A stretch of DNA of 10,633 nt. Source: Stramenopiles sp. TOSAG23-3. Its lineage: Eukaryota > Sar. This document shows, in pieces, positions 1-5,998 of the stretch. The notes beneath the pieces were generated by a model. That model was given only the letters and a program-made list of their open reading frames with translations, was not told the DNA's origin and did no database searches. The stretch lies in NCBI GenBank assembly GCA_900128585.1, contig LT642721.1:741-11373 (forward strand), in the 5' to 3' direction. Positions within the stretch are counted from its first letter, which is position 1. Each line of letters begins with the position of its first letter. The translations under genes and the position numbers were made by a program.

Positions 1-79
1 AGAATAATACCAATAAAAAATAAAATCACACACACACACAAGAGAAAATCATCATCACTCACATAAAATATCTCTATTG

Positions 80-114
<35 letters not shown>

Positions 115-116
115 AA
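1..116. repeat. Microsatellite-rich leader: (CA)n and (GAAA)n
   Basis: This AT-rich leader lies upstream of the Sec8-like gene. It holds a short CA repeat at about 28-41 and a run of roughly nine GAAA units at about 80-116, ending directly at an upstream ATG (117). Such purine-rich microsatellites are common in promoter and 5' UTR regions of small algal genomes. No TATA box or other promoter motif can be assigned with confidence. Confidence 0.75.
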
Positions 117-245
117 ATGAAAGGAATCTATCGACCTAATAACCTATATGAATCTACCTGCGTTCATTTTTTATCAAAGGAGCTGTGGGATGCCAAGAAT
201 GTAAACAACAGAGAACAGTTGTTTGGCCAACTTGACACCGCTTAA
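117..245 (+). other. Upstream ORF, 42 codons, before the Sec8-like gene
   Basis: An ATG at 117-119 opens a 42-codon frame that ends with TAA at 243-245, five bases before the ATG of the Sec8-like gene at 251. It is in a different frame from that gene. The codons look more coding-like than the flanking repeats, and the predicted peptide is of mixed composition, with a C-terminal half containing KELWDAKN and REQLFGQLDTA. I do not recognise it. It could be a regulatory uORF that lowers translation of the downstream protein, a short real peptide, or chance. Whether it lies inside the transcript depends on the transcription start, which cannot be seen. Confidence 0.35.
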
Positions 246-250
246 TATTA

Positions 251-3019
251 ATGGCGACGGACGAGGCTGTAGCGTCTTTGTACTACGGGGCCGTCCACCC
301 CTGCTTTTTTCGGGACGACGAAACGTCTGCGTGCCAATACTTGGAAGAGTGCGACAGTATTGAAGGTGCGTTGGCGAAGTTAAAGGTACAAAAGGATCAT
401 GTGGAGAACAAAATTAGGAAATTCACAGAGACGCAAAGGGGACAACTTGTCGCCGGCTGCATGGACGTCGTAAACGCGAGAGCAGGGTACGTCCGCGTAA
501 AGGACAAAATTCAAGCGCACAGGGAAAACTTGCTGAATTCAAAAATTGTTATGGCGACCATGTCGAGAAATATCCGCGCGTTACTGTTTGACCAAGACCT
601 GTGTGAGACGTCGCTGGGGTACCTAATGAAAATAAAGGCTTGCCAGAACTGTGAAAACATGGTCTCCAAGTATTTGCAGAAACAGGAGTTTGGGAAAGCG
701 ACCGAATTAATTCTAGAAAACTTACGGTTCACAGGAAGCAAAGAAATGGACTTGGTGGTCTCTGTTAAGCTGCTGAAAACAAGCGTAGAAAAGCAGCGCT
801 CTATGTTGATCGGCAAGCTAGATGAAAGATTGGGGGAGCTACTGTACGAACAAGTAGATGTTCGCGCGGATGAATCCGAACTGCGGGAAAAAATCAGGAC
901 ACTCTCTTCCCTTGTTCATAAGCTTCTCTTCGTCCACGGTTCAGAAAACTGCGAAGGGCCTAAGCCAAAGACAAGCATTACAAAAGAGCTGTATAAACTG
1001 AAGGTGTCCCAAAACGCTCAACGCTTTTTCCATGATCGCTGCTGTACTTTGTTGCGAAAGTACGCCTTTCGGAACCAGCAAGATTACTTGAATAATGGAC
1101 AATGGCTGATTTACCACCTCATGAAAGACCTCTTGGGAGATTGTCGTGTGTACATGGAACGGTTTTGGTATTTTTTCATTGGTGGCGGCCTTGAGCGCGG
1201 GGTCGACGTGGGTGGGGTCCCGCCGCCGTCGTGGAAGGAGAAGAACAAAGACAACCAGCTGCTGTTCTTTGTGTGGAGCACGGTGCAGATGGATTTGATT
1301 GATATTTTACAGCGCCACTACGAAGACAATGGGGCAAACTACTCGAAGAGCTCGAACGCTGAGACCCCGCCCTCGGTGCCTGGCGAGGCAAGAAACCCGC
1401 TGCGCGCTGAATCCCTGTTTTCGTTTTCAAATTGCAAAGGCTGGCCGACCCTGGCTTCCCCACCATTTAATCGAGGAAACGACCCTCCGGAAAAGACGAA
1501 TCGCCTCGCTTCACCAGAAAAAGTACACGACGAGTTCTCTACACTCTTGATATGCGAACCATCGCTGTACCACGCCGTCGCAGTAAACCCCATGGTGAAG
1601 CAGTTGTCGTCCGATATTGACGCTTGGGTGGAGACATGGAGCATGCACGGTGGTGGCAACACTTCAACCTATAGTAGCTGGAATGAATTAGAGTCAATTT
1701 CGGCGTTTGTACTCCGGACGAATGACTTGCTGTCCCACTGCGTTAAGAGCAGTATCATCAGCGAGATGAGTGCGATCTGCGATGCACCAGCTGCATTTGA
1801 CACAAACTGTACAAAGGACGCTTGCGTGCCCGGGGGGAAAGTAAAGATCTTTGCAAGCTCGTTTGAATTAGTAGCGATGATCGAGTCGTGGTACGGCCGG
1901 ATGATCACCGCAAAGGATACGCATGTCAACGAGCCGGGGTTTTTCTTCAACAGGACTCTTTTTGGCTCTCTTCAAGAGTCTATCCAAAGTGCCGTCGACC
2001 GCTATTCGAGGCTCTGCAAACGGCTGGTTGAAGACCACGCAGACTGCTGGTCCGTGAAGCGGCTAGCTAACCACAGCGTTGCGATGCCCCAGTCGGGTTG
2101 TACGTGTACGTACAAACGGTTTTTGGAAAGTTTTTTTTCCAGGGATCACGTAGACGATGGTATCAAAGCTGAATTGACGCAGCAGGCCCATGGGCTGGAG
2201 CATTCAGGGGATGCCGACCCGATGGATGCCCGGTCTTTTTCTTTACTAGAATACGATTTGATGGAAAAATCACTTCGTCGTCCAGGGCGCCACGCGCAAG
2301 ACTGCGGCAAGGCCGACGATGGTCTCGCGTCTGATTTTTTCCCAGAAGGGTGCACGCTGCTTCCTATGACCCAAGGGTTAGACTGCATGGCCTGCATTTA
2401 CACTAGTTTAGTGTATTTGAAATCTAAGATTGAAACCTTGGGGGATCGGTTTACAGGCATCACGAACCACGCCTTTTCGACCGATGCACTTCAATCTTTT
2501 TCGAGCAAATGCATTTTTGCCGTCCACGCTTCACTCCGCTTACGGTGCCATTGGAGATTGAATGCGGTACCCCATCAGCTTCGAGAGTTGGTAGATCCTG
2601 TTTACCCCTGTCTGCAGCTGCTGTGCAACGATTTGGCCTTCTTTTTTGAAAACATCTTTCCAATGCTAGACTCTACCGGTTCGGAGTTTTGCGCGGCAGG
2701 CCTTGGGTCATTAATAGGCACTATACTGATAAAACACGCGAGGGCCATTCTTCAAAGCAATGCCCTGGCAATTGCGGACGACAACAGTGCTGCGCGAGAG
2801 GATGGCACCAGGATTTTGCTCGGGAGTTTTGTAAGCCTTCAACAGGCAATGTTGGGGTATTTTCCGGGCGCATTTACGAGTGCCGAGAAGGTATTGGAAA
2901 TATGCCGCATGGGAGGGGGTGGTGACGATCGCGTGGCACTGGCAAACGCGGGAAGCTGTCGTTTCAGCTCTTTTGAAATAGAATTTTTGAAGGAAGTTAA
3001 TCAGGTCAATAGTATTTAA
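251..3019 (+). CDS. Exocyst complex subunit Sec8/EXOC4-like protein
   Basis: This 922-aa, single-exon protein is probably the exocyst subunit Sec8 (EXOC4). The exocyst is an octameric tether that holds secretory vesicles at the plasma membrane before SNARE fusion. The N-terminal part (about residues 35-195) has the Sec8 coiled-coil layout: helices around residues 70-110, a segment on repeated vesicle-tether helices, then KATELILENL (139-148) and an RSMLIGKLDERLGELLYEQ stretch (173-191), as in the Sec8_N domain. Mid-protein, SLFSFSN (378-384) and LICEPSLYHAVAVNP (423-437) resemble the Sec8 FRFS and CKPS regions. The C-terminus (about 743-890), with LGSLIGTILIKHAR and SFVSLQQAMLGYF, aligns with the conserved Sec8 C-terminal helices. 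The length is close to the family norm of about 950 aa. The loop at 305-325 and the region at 355-415 look disordered and lineage-specific. The start is the first ATG of the frame, behind the uORF at 117-245; the stop is TAA. It converges with the small minus-strand gene downstream. The call rests on pattern recognition without a search. Confidence 0.82.
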   Translation: MATDEAVASLYYGAVHPCFFRDDETSACQYLEECDSIEGALAKLKVQKDHVENKIRKFTETQRGQLVAGCMDVVNARAGYVRVKDKIQAHRENLLNSKIVMATMSRNIRALLFDQDLCETSLGYLMKIKACQNCENMVSKYLQKQEFGKATELILENLRFTGSKEMDLVVSVKLLKTSVEKQRSMLIGKLDERLGELLYEQVDVRADESELREKIRTLSSLVHKLLFVHGSENCEGPKPKTSITKELYKLKVSQNAQRFFHDRCCTLLRKYAFRNQQDYLNNGQWLIYHLMKDLLGDCRVYMERFWYFFIGGGLERGVDVGGVPPPSWKEKNKDNQLLFFVWSTVQMDLIDILQRHYEDNGANYSKSSNAETPPSVPGEARNPLRAESLFSFSNCKGWPTLASPPFNRGNDPPEKTNRLASPEKVHDEFSTLLICEPSLYHAVAVNPMVKQLSSDIDAWVETWSMHGGGNTSTYSSWNELESISAFVLRTNDLLSHCVKSSIISEMSAICDAPAAFDTNCTKDACVPGGKVKIFASSFELVAMIESWYGRMITAKDTHVNEPGFFFNRTLFGSLQESIQSAVDRYSRLCKRLVEDHADCWSVKRLANHSVAMPQSGCTCTYKRFLESFFSRDHVDDGIKAELTQQAHGLEHSGDADPMDARSFSLLEYDLMEKSLRRPGRHAQDCGKADDGLASDFFPEGCTLLPMTQGLDCMACIYTSLVYLKSKIETLGDRFTGITNHAFSTDALQSFSSKCIFAVHASLRLRCHWRLNAVPHQLRELVDPVYPCLQLLCNDLAFFFENIFPMLDSTGSEFCAAGLGSLIGTILIKHARAILQSNALAIADDNSAAREDGTRILLGSFVSLQQAMLGYFPGAFTSAEKVLEICRMGGGGDDRVALANAGSCRFSSFEIEFLKEVNQVNSI

Positions 3020-3130
3020 AAACAAAAATTTAATTGTTTCTGTAAGAGGTAAGGGCGTACGTAAGAAGTAATTCGCTTTAGTTCTTTGTAATTAAGAAAA
3101 AAATGCATCATTTTTTCTCTGTAATTCTAA

Positions 3131-3180
3131 AGTATGTTAAGTAAAATTTATTACTTAAAATGAGAGTTCTTAAAACATAC
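3131..3180. repeat. Short nested inverted repeats between convergent 3' ends
   Basis: Between the Sec8-like stop (3019) and the stop of the minus-strand gene (3275) there is an 8-bp inverted repeat, TTAAGTAA (3137-3144) with TTACTTAA (3151-3158), loop 6. A wider one pairs GTATGTT (3132-3138) with AACATAC (3174-3180). The two share bases, so they are alternative folds. They could help 3' end formation of either transcript, but AT-rich sequence gives such matches easily. The rest of the gap shows only TGTAA motifs (3041, 3087, 3120), which are polyadenylation-like in some green algae. Confidence 0.35.
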
Positions 3181-3274
3181 TACATAATTTATTTATTTTT
3201 TATTACTTCAGAAATAAAAAATGAAATTTGTACCTCTAGTATTTGCAAAATTTATATCCGTTTCTATTTTCTTT

Positions 3275-3691
3275 CTAAATATCTTCTTCAACTTCTTCCC
3301 AATTCGCGTCGATTCCTCCAATCCAATCTAACAAATCGTCTACTTCCTTTTCCATTTCGCCTGTCTGGTTTTCTGCAACCTTAATACAAGGTTTTGCGCT
3401 AGCCTTGGCGGTATTCGCATCGAAGCTCTCTTTTGACCCCTTTTTTAAAGCGCGTTCCCGCTGGGCCATCCATTGCTCGCGTTGCCATTCCATATGAGCT
3501 CTTTGGTTTTGCTTGCATAAGACTTGATTTGGCATGGTAGGCGGAAATGCAGATCGGCTTCCCATGCCCAAAATTGTTGGCCCCTTTGACGCTTTTCGTT
3601 TGACTTTTACGCTGCTTCTTTTGCTAGACAGCTCATTTGGGTTTCCAAAATTTTCTTCATTTCTTTCTTTGGCTTCTTGGTAAAGGGACAT
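3275..3691 (-). CDS. Uncharacterised charged protein, 138 aa
   Basis: I do not recognise this protein. The start is the ATG at 3689-3691; the frame is open 9 codons further but only to a GTG, which is unlikely as a eukaryotic start. The stop is TAG. The N-terminal third is polar and lysine/serine-rich (SSKRSSVKVKRKASKG, 22-37), which could be a nuclear-localisation-like basic patch. A Gly/Pro segment (ILGMGSRSAFPPTMPNQ, 40-56) follows, then a strongly helical stretch with spaced Trp and Arg (HMEWQREQWMAQRERALKKG, 66-85), and an acidic C-terminus with DDLLDWIGGIDANWEEVEED (118-137). There is no signal peptide or membrane segment. The ordered middle and the acidic Trp-containing tail look like a conserved interaction module rather than chance. 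Base composition is clearly richer in G+C than its flanks, supporting a real gene. It converges with the Sec8-like gene (255-base gap). Confidence 0.6.
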   Translation of the reverse strand: MSLYQEAKERNEENFGNPNELSSKRSSVKVKRKASKGPTILGMGSRSAFPPTMPNQVLCKQNQRAHMEWQREQWMAQRERALKKGSKESFDANTAKASAKPCIKVAENQTGEMEKEVDDLLDWIGGIDANWEEVEEDI

Positions 3692-4019
3692 ATTTATACA
3701 GTTCTTGTTTCCATCCACGGAAAGTCCTAGTTTATTTACAATAATTTATTGTTTTAAATCAGAATCTACATAGATTTTATCGACTAGAAAATCGTTTGTA
3801 ACTTTGTAAATATTTATGTATCTATTTAGTTTCATTCTTGAAAAAAGGCAGGAGGGTTGCTTTATTATTTTTTGAAACTCCTTCTTCTTCTTTCTTTTTT
3901 TTTTGTTGGTTGAAGAAAAAAAAAAAAAATATATATATATAATGGATGATGATGATGATTTTATTTTGTTTTTAGAATTATTAATTATTATTTTTTTAAT
4001 ATAAAATATACTGCTGTGT

Positions 4020-4040
4020 ACGAGGCACGAGGCACGAGGC
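4020..4040. repeat. Tandem repeat, 7-bp unit x3
   Basis: The unit ACGAGGC is repeated three times without change. It stands out as GC-rich within AT-rich intergenic DNA. No function can be assigned. Confidence 0.85.
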
Positions 4041-4160
4041 GTAATATAAATATGAAAAAAATATAACTGATGAATGACGACCGACCTATATAAATAAATA
4101 CCTACCCGTCCCCGTCCCGACGACTGACGTTGTGTTTTCTAGTATTTATATTTTATAGTT

Positions 4161-4186
4161 ACTGGTACGTACCAGTACGTACGTAC
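4161..4186. promoter_or_regulatory. GTAC-rich palindrome
   Basis: ACTGGTACGTACCAGT (4161-4176) is a perfect 16-bp palindrome, followed by more ACGTAC units, giving five GTAC cores between 4165 and 4186. GTAC is the core bound by plant and green-algal SBP-domain factors (for example CRR1 of Chlamydomonas at copper-response elements). A regulatory role here is inference only; it lies about 470 bases upstream of the 138-aa gene. Confidence 0.3.
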
Positions 4187-4191
4187 ACAGC

Positions 4192-4356
4192 CCAAGTGGT
4201 GATTCATGTCGCATTTTAAAATTATTTTGGAAACCAACCCAATGATATGCCTATGTAATATATATCCCTATCAAAACACATTAGAAAATGGAAAACGAAT
4301 AAAAGGGTTGGTTTCCAAAATAATTTTATTAAAAAAATGCGACATGAATCACTTGG
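4192..4356. repeat. Long inverted repeat, arms about 50 bases, loop 64
   Basis: The left arm (4192-4240) and right arm (4305-4356) are near-perfect reverse complements. The inner 23 bp (4218-4240 with 4305-4327) match exactly. A block of 17 bp (4201-4217, GATTCATGTCGCATTTT) matches 4334-4350, separated from the inner block by 6 extra bases (4328-4333) on the right. The outermost CCAAGT matches ACTTGG apart from two extra bases on the left. The loop (4241-4304) is AT-rich and not self-complementary. Transcribed from either strand it would form a long hairpin. It could be a small MITE-like element, though no target-site duplication is visible at the ends, or a 3' UTR/small-RNA hairpin. It begins about 20 bases past the candidate SECIS of the D27-like gene. 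Confidence 0.85.
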
Positions 4357-4375
4357 ATTATTATTAATTTATTTA

Positions 4376-4447
4376 ACCAGATCATTTCTGAGGAGTCATC
4401 ATGATGATGATGATTTTTTTTACTCCGAACAGAGTTTCATTTCTGGC
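4376..4447 (-). promoter_or_regulatory. Candidate SECIS element (selenocysteine insertion) in 3' UTR
   Basis: On the minus strand, starting 36 bases after the TAA of the D27-like gene, the RNA can fold as follows. A short helix I pairs GCCAG (4447-4443) with CTGGU (4380-4376). AAA then leads to a core of UGAA (4439-4436) opposite UGAU (4384-4381), giving the U.U, G.A, A.G quartet typical of SECIS. Helix II pairs UCUG (4433-4430) with CAGA (4390-4387) and GGAGU (4426-4422) with ACUCC (4396-4392). An A8 run (4421-4414) then sits in a bulge before a mini-helix CAUCA/UGAUG, as in type 2 (form II) SECIS elements. Weak points: helix I is short, helix II has mismatches and an asymmetric loop, the core-to-A spacing is a little long, and the tip is built of a CAT repeat. 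It is more than 200 bases from the TGA, beyond the usual minimum spacing. Confidence 0.45.
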
Positions 4448-4482
4448 AGGCGGGCGGCGTTGTGACAAAAATCGTTTTGTCT

Positions 4483-5412
4483 TTATGCCGATTCCTCGTA
4501 GGCCAATTCAACGTGTTTTTGCCCTTTCTCTGGCTTGGTTCTGTTGCGTAATGACAAAGGTGGAAGCGCAGAATTTGCCTCCATGGAGAAACGACAACGC
4601 CCTGTTTTGAGATTTGGGGTTACTTTCCATTTGGCACCGAGAATTCCTGGACCGAAGAGCTCCTCCATTCCCACTTGTCACTCGTTGATACAAGCACGGT
4701 TTCCCTTCGCATCATCGTCGTAAACTTTACGGGCTCGCGAGAGAAACGTGCAACTCGGTATTTCCAAGCAAACGCTGGACCCTTTGTCTTCGCCAATGCT
4801 GTCGTCTCTGCTAGGTGTGGCATCTCTACAGAATACCGGTACAAAGGGTACGTACGTAAACCCAATCAGCCACCAACCTAAAAGAGGGAAAATTGTCGTG
4901 GCGATTACCAAACGAAAGACGAAAGAGTTCAGTAGGTTGTTTGTACAACATTTATTGACCTCTTTTCTCATTAACGGAAACGGAAATTCAGTGATGCGCT
5001 TGCGCATTGAAACCCGGGCCTCTTCTTCGGTTATTTCCATAATGTTTTCGAACAGGATTCCCCCGTAACCAATTGGAAAAGCTTTCAACAGCTTCTCAAA
5101 CGTTGCTTCTTTGAACGACGGTTTAACAGTGAACAGGCTGACCACCCTGGTCACCATCATGTTCATTAACCGTATCCATAACCAACGAAAGGGCGTCAAC
5201 ACAACATAACTAACAGACCACAATACATTTGACGGTGCTACGATGCACACATTCGCGAGCAACGCCTGCAGCCTATACAATTTGAGACATCCCAAAACGG
5301 AAAGAGTCAGCAGAATGAGGCAGTACCCCAACAACACGAGACCGAGGATGACAAGGCCGGGGTGCCCACTCTCAAGGACATCTTGGACCGTAAGGATTCC
5401 AAATCCCACCAT
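4483..5412 (-). CDS. D27-like (DUF4033) membrane protein with in-frame TGA, candidate selenoprotein
   Basis: D27 is the plastid iron-containing beta-carotene isomerase of strigolactone synthesis; DUF4033 paralogues occur widely in algae. From ATG 5410-5412 the frame reads 244 codons to TGA (4678-4680), then continues in frame for 64 codons to TAA (4483-4485): 309 residues if TGA is decoded. Family features: GWWLIG (179-184), like the D27 WLxG region; IPSCTFL (218-224), like CRFL; CINE-[TGA]-Q (241-246), like CxNxCK; ELF (251-253); TPN (265-267); GRCRF (271-275), like SCQF; and ALPPL (282-286). Half of this conserved block lies after the TGA, which sits exactly on the second Cys of C-x3-C. Hydrophobic segments are at about 18-45, 60-90 and 163-190, so the protein is probably membrane-bound; no clear plastid transit peptide is visible. 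An insertion (about 226-238) lengthens the loop before the CINE motif. Most likely a selenoprotein; alternatives are stop readthrough, a recent pseudogene, or a sequencing error in a Cys codon (TGT/TGC). Confidence 0.72.
4678..4680 (-). other. In-frame TGA, proposed selenocysteine codon (residue 245)
   Basis: The codon replaces the second cysteine of the conserved C-x3-C motif (C241 to position 245). The next base is C, so UGA-C is also a leaky stop context. Homology flanks it on both sides in the same frame. Other genes here (the ALDH and KH genes) end at TGA, so TGA is not reassigned generally. Confidence 0.6.
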
Positions 5413-5707
5413 ACTTCCAGTTCCAAAAGTGCGACGGTCTAACCGTTTCCAGATTATCTTTTCTTCTCTATATCCTTTAATGAAGCATCCATTTATTCTT
5501 TCTGAAACAGTACTAATACAGTTCGTGTGTATTTAAAATGAATGTATTTGAACAACTCTATACTAATACTTATTTTTGTTTTTTCCACTTCTTATTTATT
5601 ATATTATTATTATGTATTAATACTGCTGTGGTGGTACTTCTTCTTCTTTTTTTTTTCTCCCTCTTCTTCTTTTCTGCTTCCACTTCTTTTTTCCACTGTG
5701 TTTTTGT

Positions 5708-5766
5708 GTACAGTTCGAACAGTGCGGTACCTGGTACTACCTGTACAAGGTACGGTACATGTACCG
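5708..5766. promoter_or_regulatory. GTAC cluster with palindrome
   Basis: Seven GTAC tetramers occur between 5708 and 5764, six of them within 38 bases. The cluster ends in the perfect 14-bp palindrome CGGTACATGTACCG (5753-5766). It lies near the middle of the divergent promoter. GTAC is the core of SBP-domain (CRR1-type) sites in green algae and plants. Binding is inference; GTAC is self-complementary, so a decayed simple repeat could look the same. Confidence 0.35.
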
Positions 5767-5953
5767 AAGTCAAATATTCGTAGTAGTAGTAGTTGTATTA
5801 AAAATAAATATGTACGAATAATAATTATTATTATTATTATCCAAAAATAATATAATTAATACTTCGTCTATTTCCTAACCCTTACCAAACAAACAAACAA
5901 TCAATCGAAAAAATGAAACCAAGTTGAACGAAGCGGAAAAATTAAAATAATAC

Positions 5954-5978
5954 ATCAGATTAGACAGCACAATCTGAT
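5954..5978 (+). promoter_or_regulatory. Hairpin in the ALDH leader
   Basis: ATCAGATT (5954-5961) and AATCTGAT (5971-5978) form a perfect 8-bp inverted repeat with a 9-base loop, ending 20 bases before the ALDH ATG. It may be a 5' UTR stem-loop or a dyad for a DNA-binding protein. Its perfect match and position make chance less likely but do not exclude it. Confidence 0.4.
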
Positions 5979-5998
5979 AAAACCTACAATCAACAGAA

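Larger units (their letters stand above)
3692..4375. other. Non-coding stretch: promoter side of the 138-aa gene, with microsatellites
   Basis: No supported gene lies here. It is the 5' side of the minus-strand 138-aa gene and runs up to the 3' region of the next minus-strand gene. It holds T and A homopolymers (about 3895-3929), a short AT run followed by GAT repeats (about 3930-3959), a 7-bp unit ACGAGGC repeated three times (4020-4040), C-rich CCCGTC repeats (about 4106-4118), a GTAC-rich palindrome (4161-4186) and the long inverted repeat at 4192-4356. Confidence 0.7.
5413..5998. promoter_or_regulatory. Divergent promoter region between the D27-like and ALDH genes
   Basis: This 586-base gap separates two genes transcribed away from each other, so it must hold both promoters and 5' leaders. 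It contains TTA/ATT runs (about 5595-5625 and 5820-5840), a pyrimidine tract (about 5638-5695), a GTAC cluster (5708-5764), a GTA microsatellite (about 5779-5794), and AAAC/AATC repeats just before the ALDH gene (about 5886-5906). Open frames here are low-complexity products of these repeats and are not supported as genes. No convincing TATA box is seen in the AT-rich background. Confidence 0.65.

Noticed and set aside
1176-1662. Antisense ORFs within the Sec8-like gene
   Set aside because: Shadows of a well-supported gene; no recognisable domain.
3160-3384. 74-codon plus-strand ORF
   Set aside because: It overlaps the 3' end of the minus-strand gene and its first half is AT-rich low complexity.
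3692-3718. Nine-codon N-terminal extension of the 138-aa protein from a GTG
   Set aside because: GTG is an unlikely start in a eukaryote and an ATG lies just inside.
4192-4356. The long inverted repeat as the SECIS element
   Set aside because: The arms are almost fully Watson-Crick paired, with no UGA/GA core or properly spaced AA bulge.
4678-4680. Reassigned genetic code with TGA as a sense codon
   Set aside because: The ALDH gene (7856-7858) and KH gene (8604-8606) both end at TGA with no homologous continuation, so TGA works as a stop here.
4647-4730. An 84-base intron (GTAAAG...CCAG) that would splice out the TGA in frame in the D27-like gene
   Set aside because: It keeps the frame but would also delete the conserved CINE motif and the residues after it up to ELF, which match the D27 family. 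Selenocysteine explains the conservation better. RNA-seq could still settle it.
4678-5412. A complete 244-aa protein ending at the TGA
   Set aside because: It would cut the family's conserved C-terminal block in half while the rest remains intact in frame downstream.
5538-5850. Two overlapping plus-strand ORFs rich in Phe, Leu and Tyr
   Set aside because: They are translations of pyrimidine and ATT microsatellites in a promoter region.
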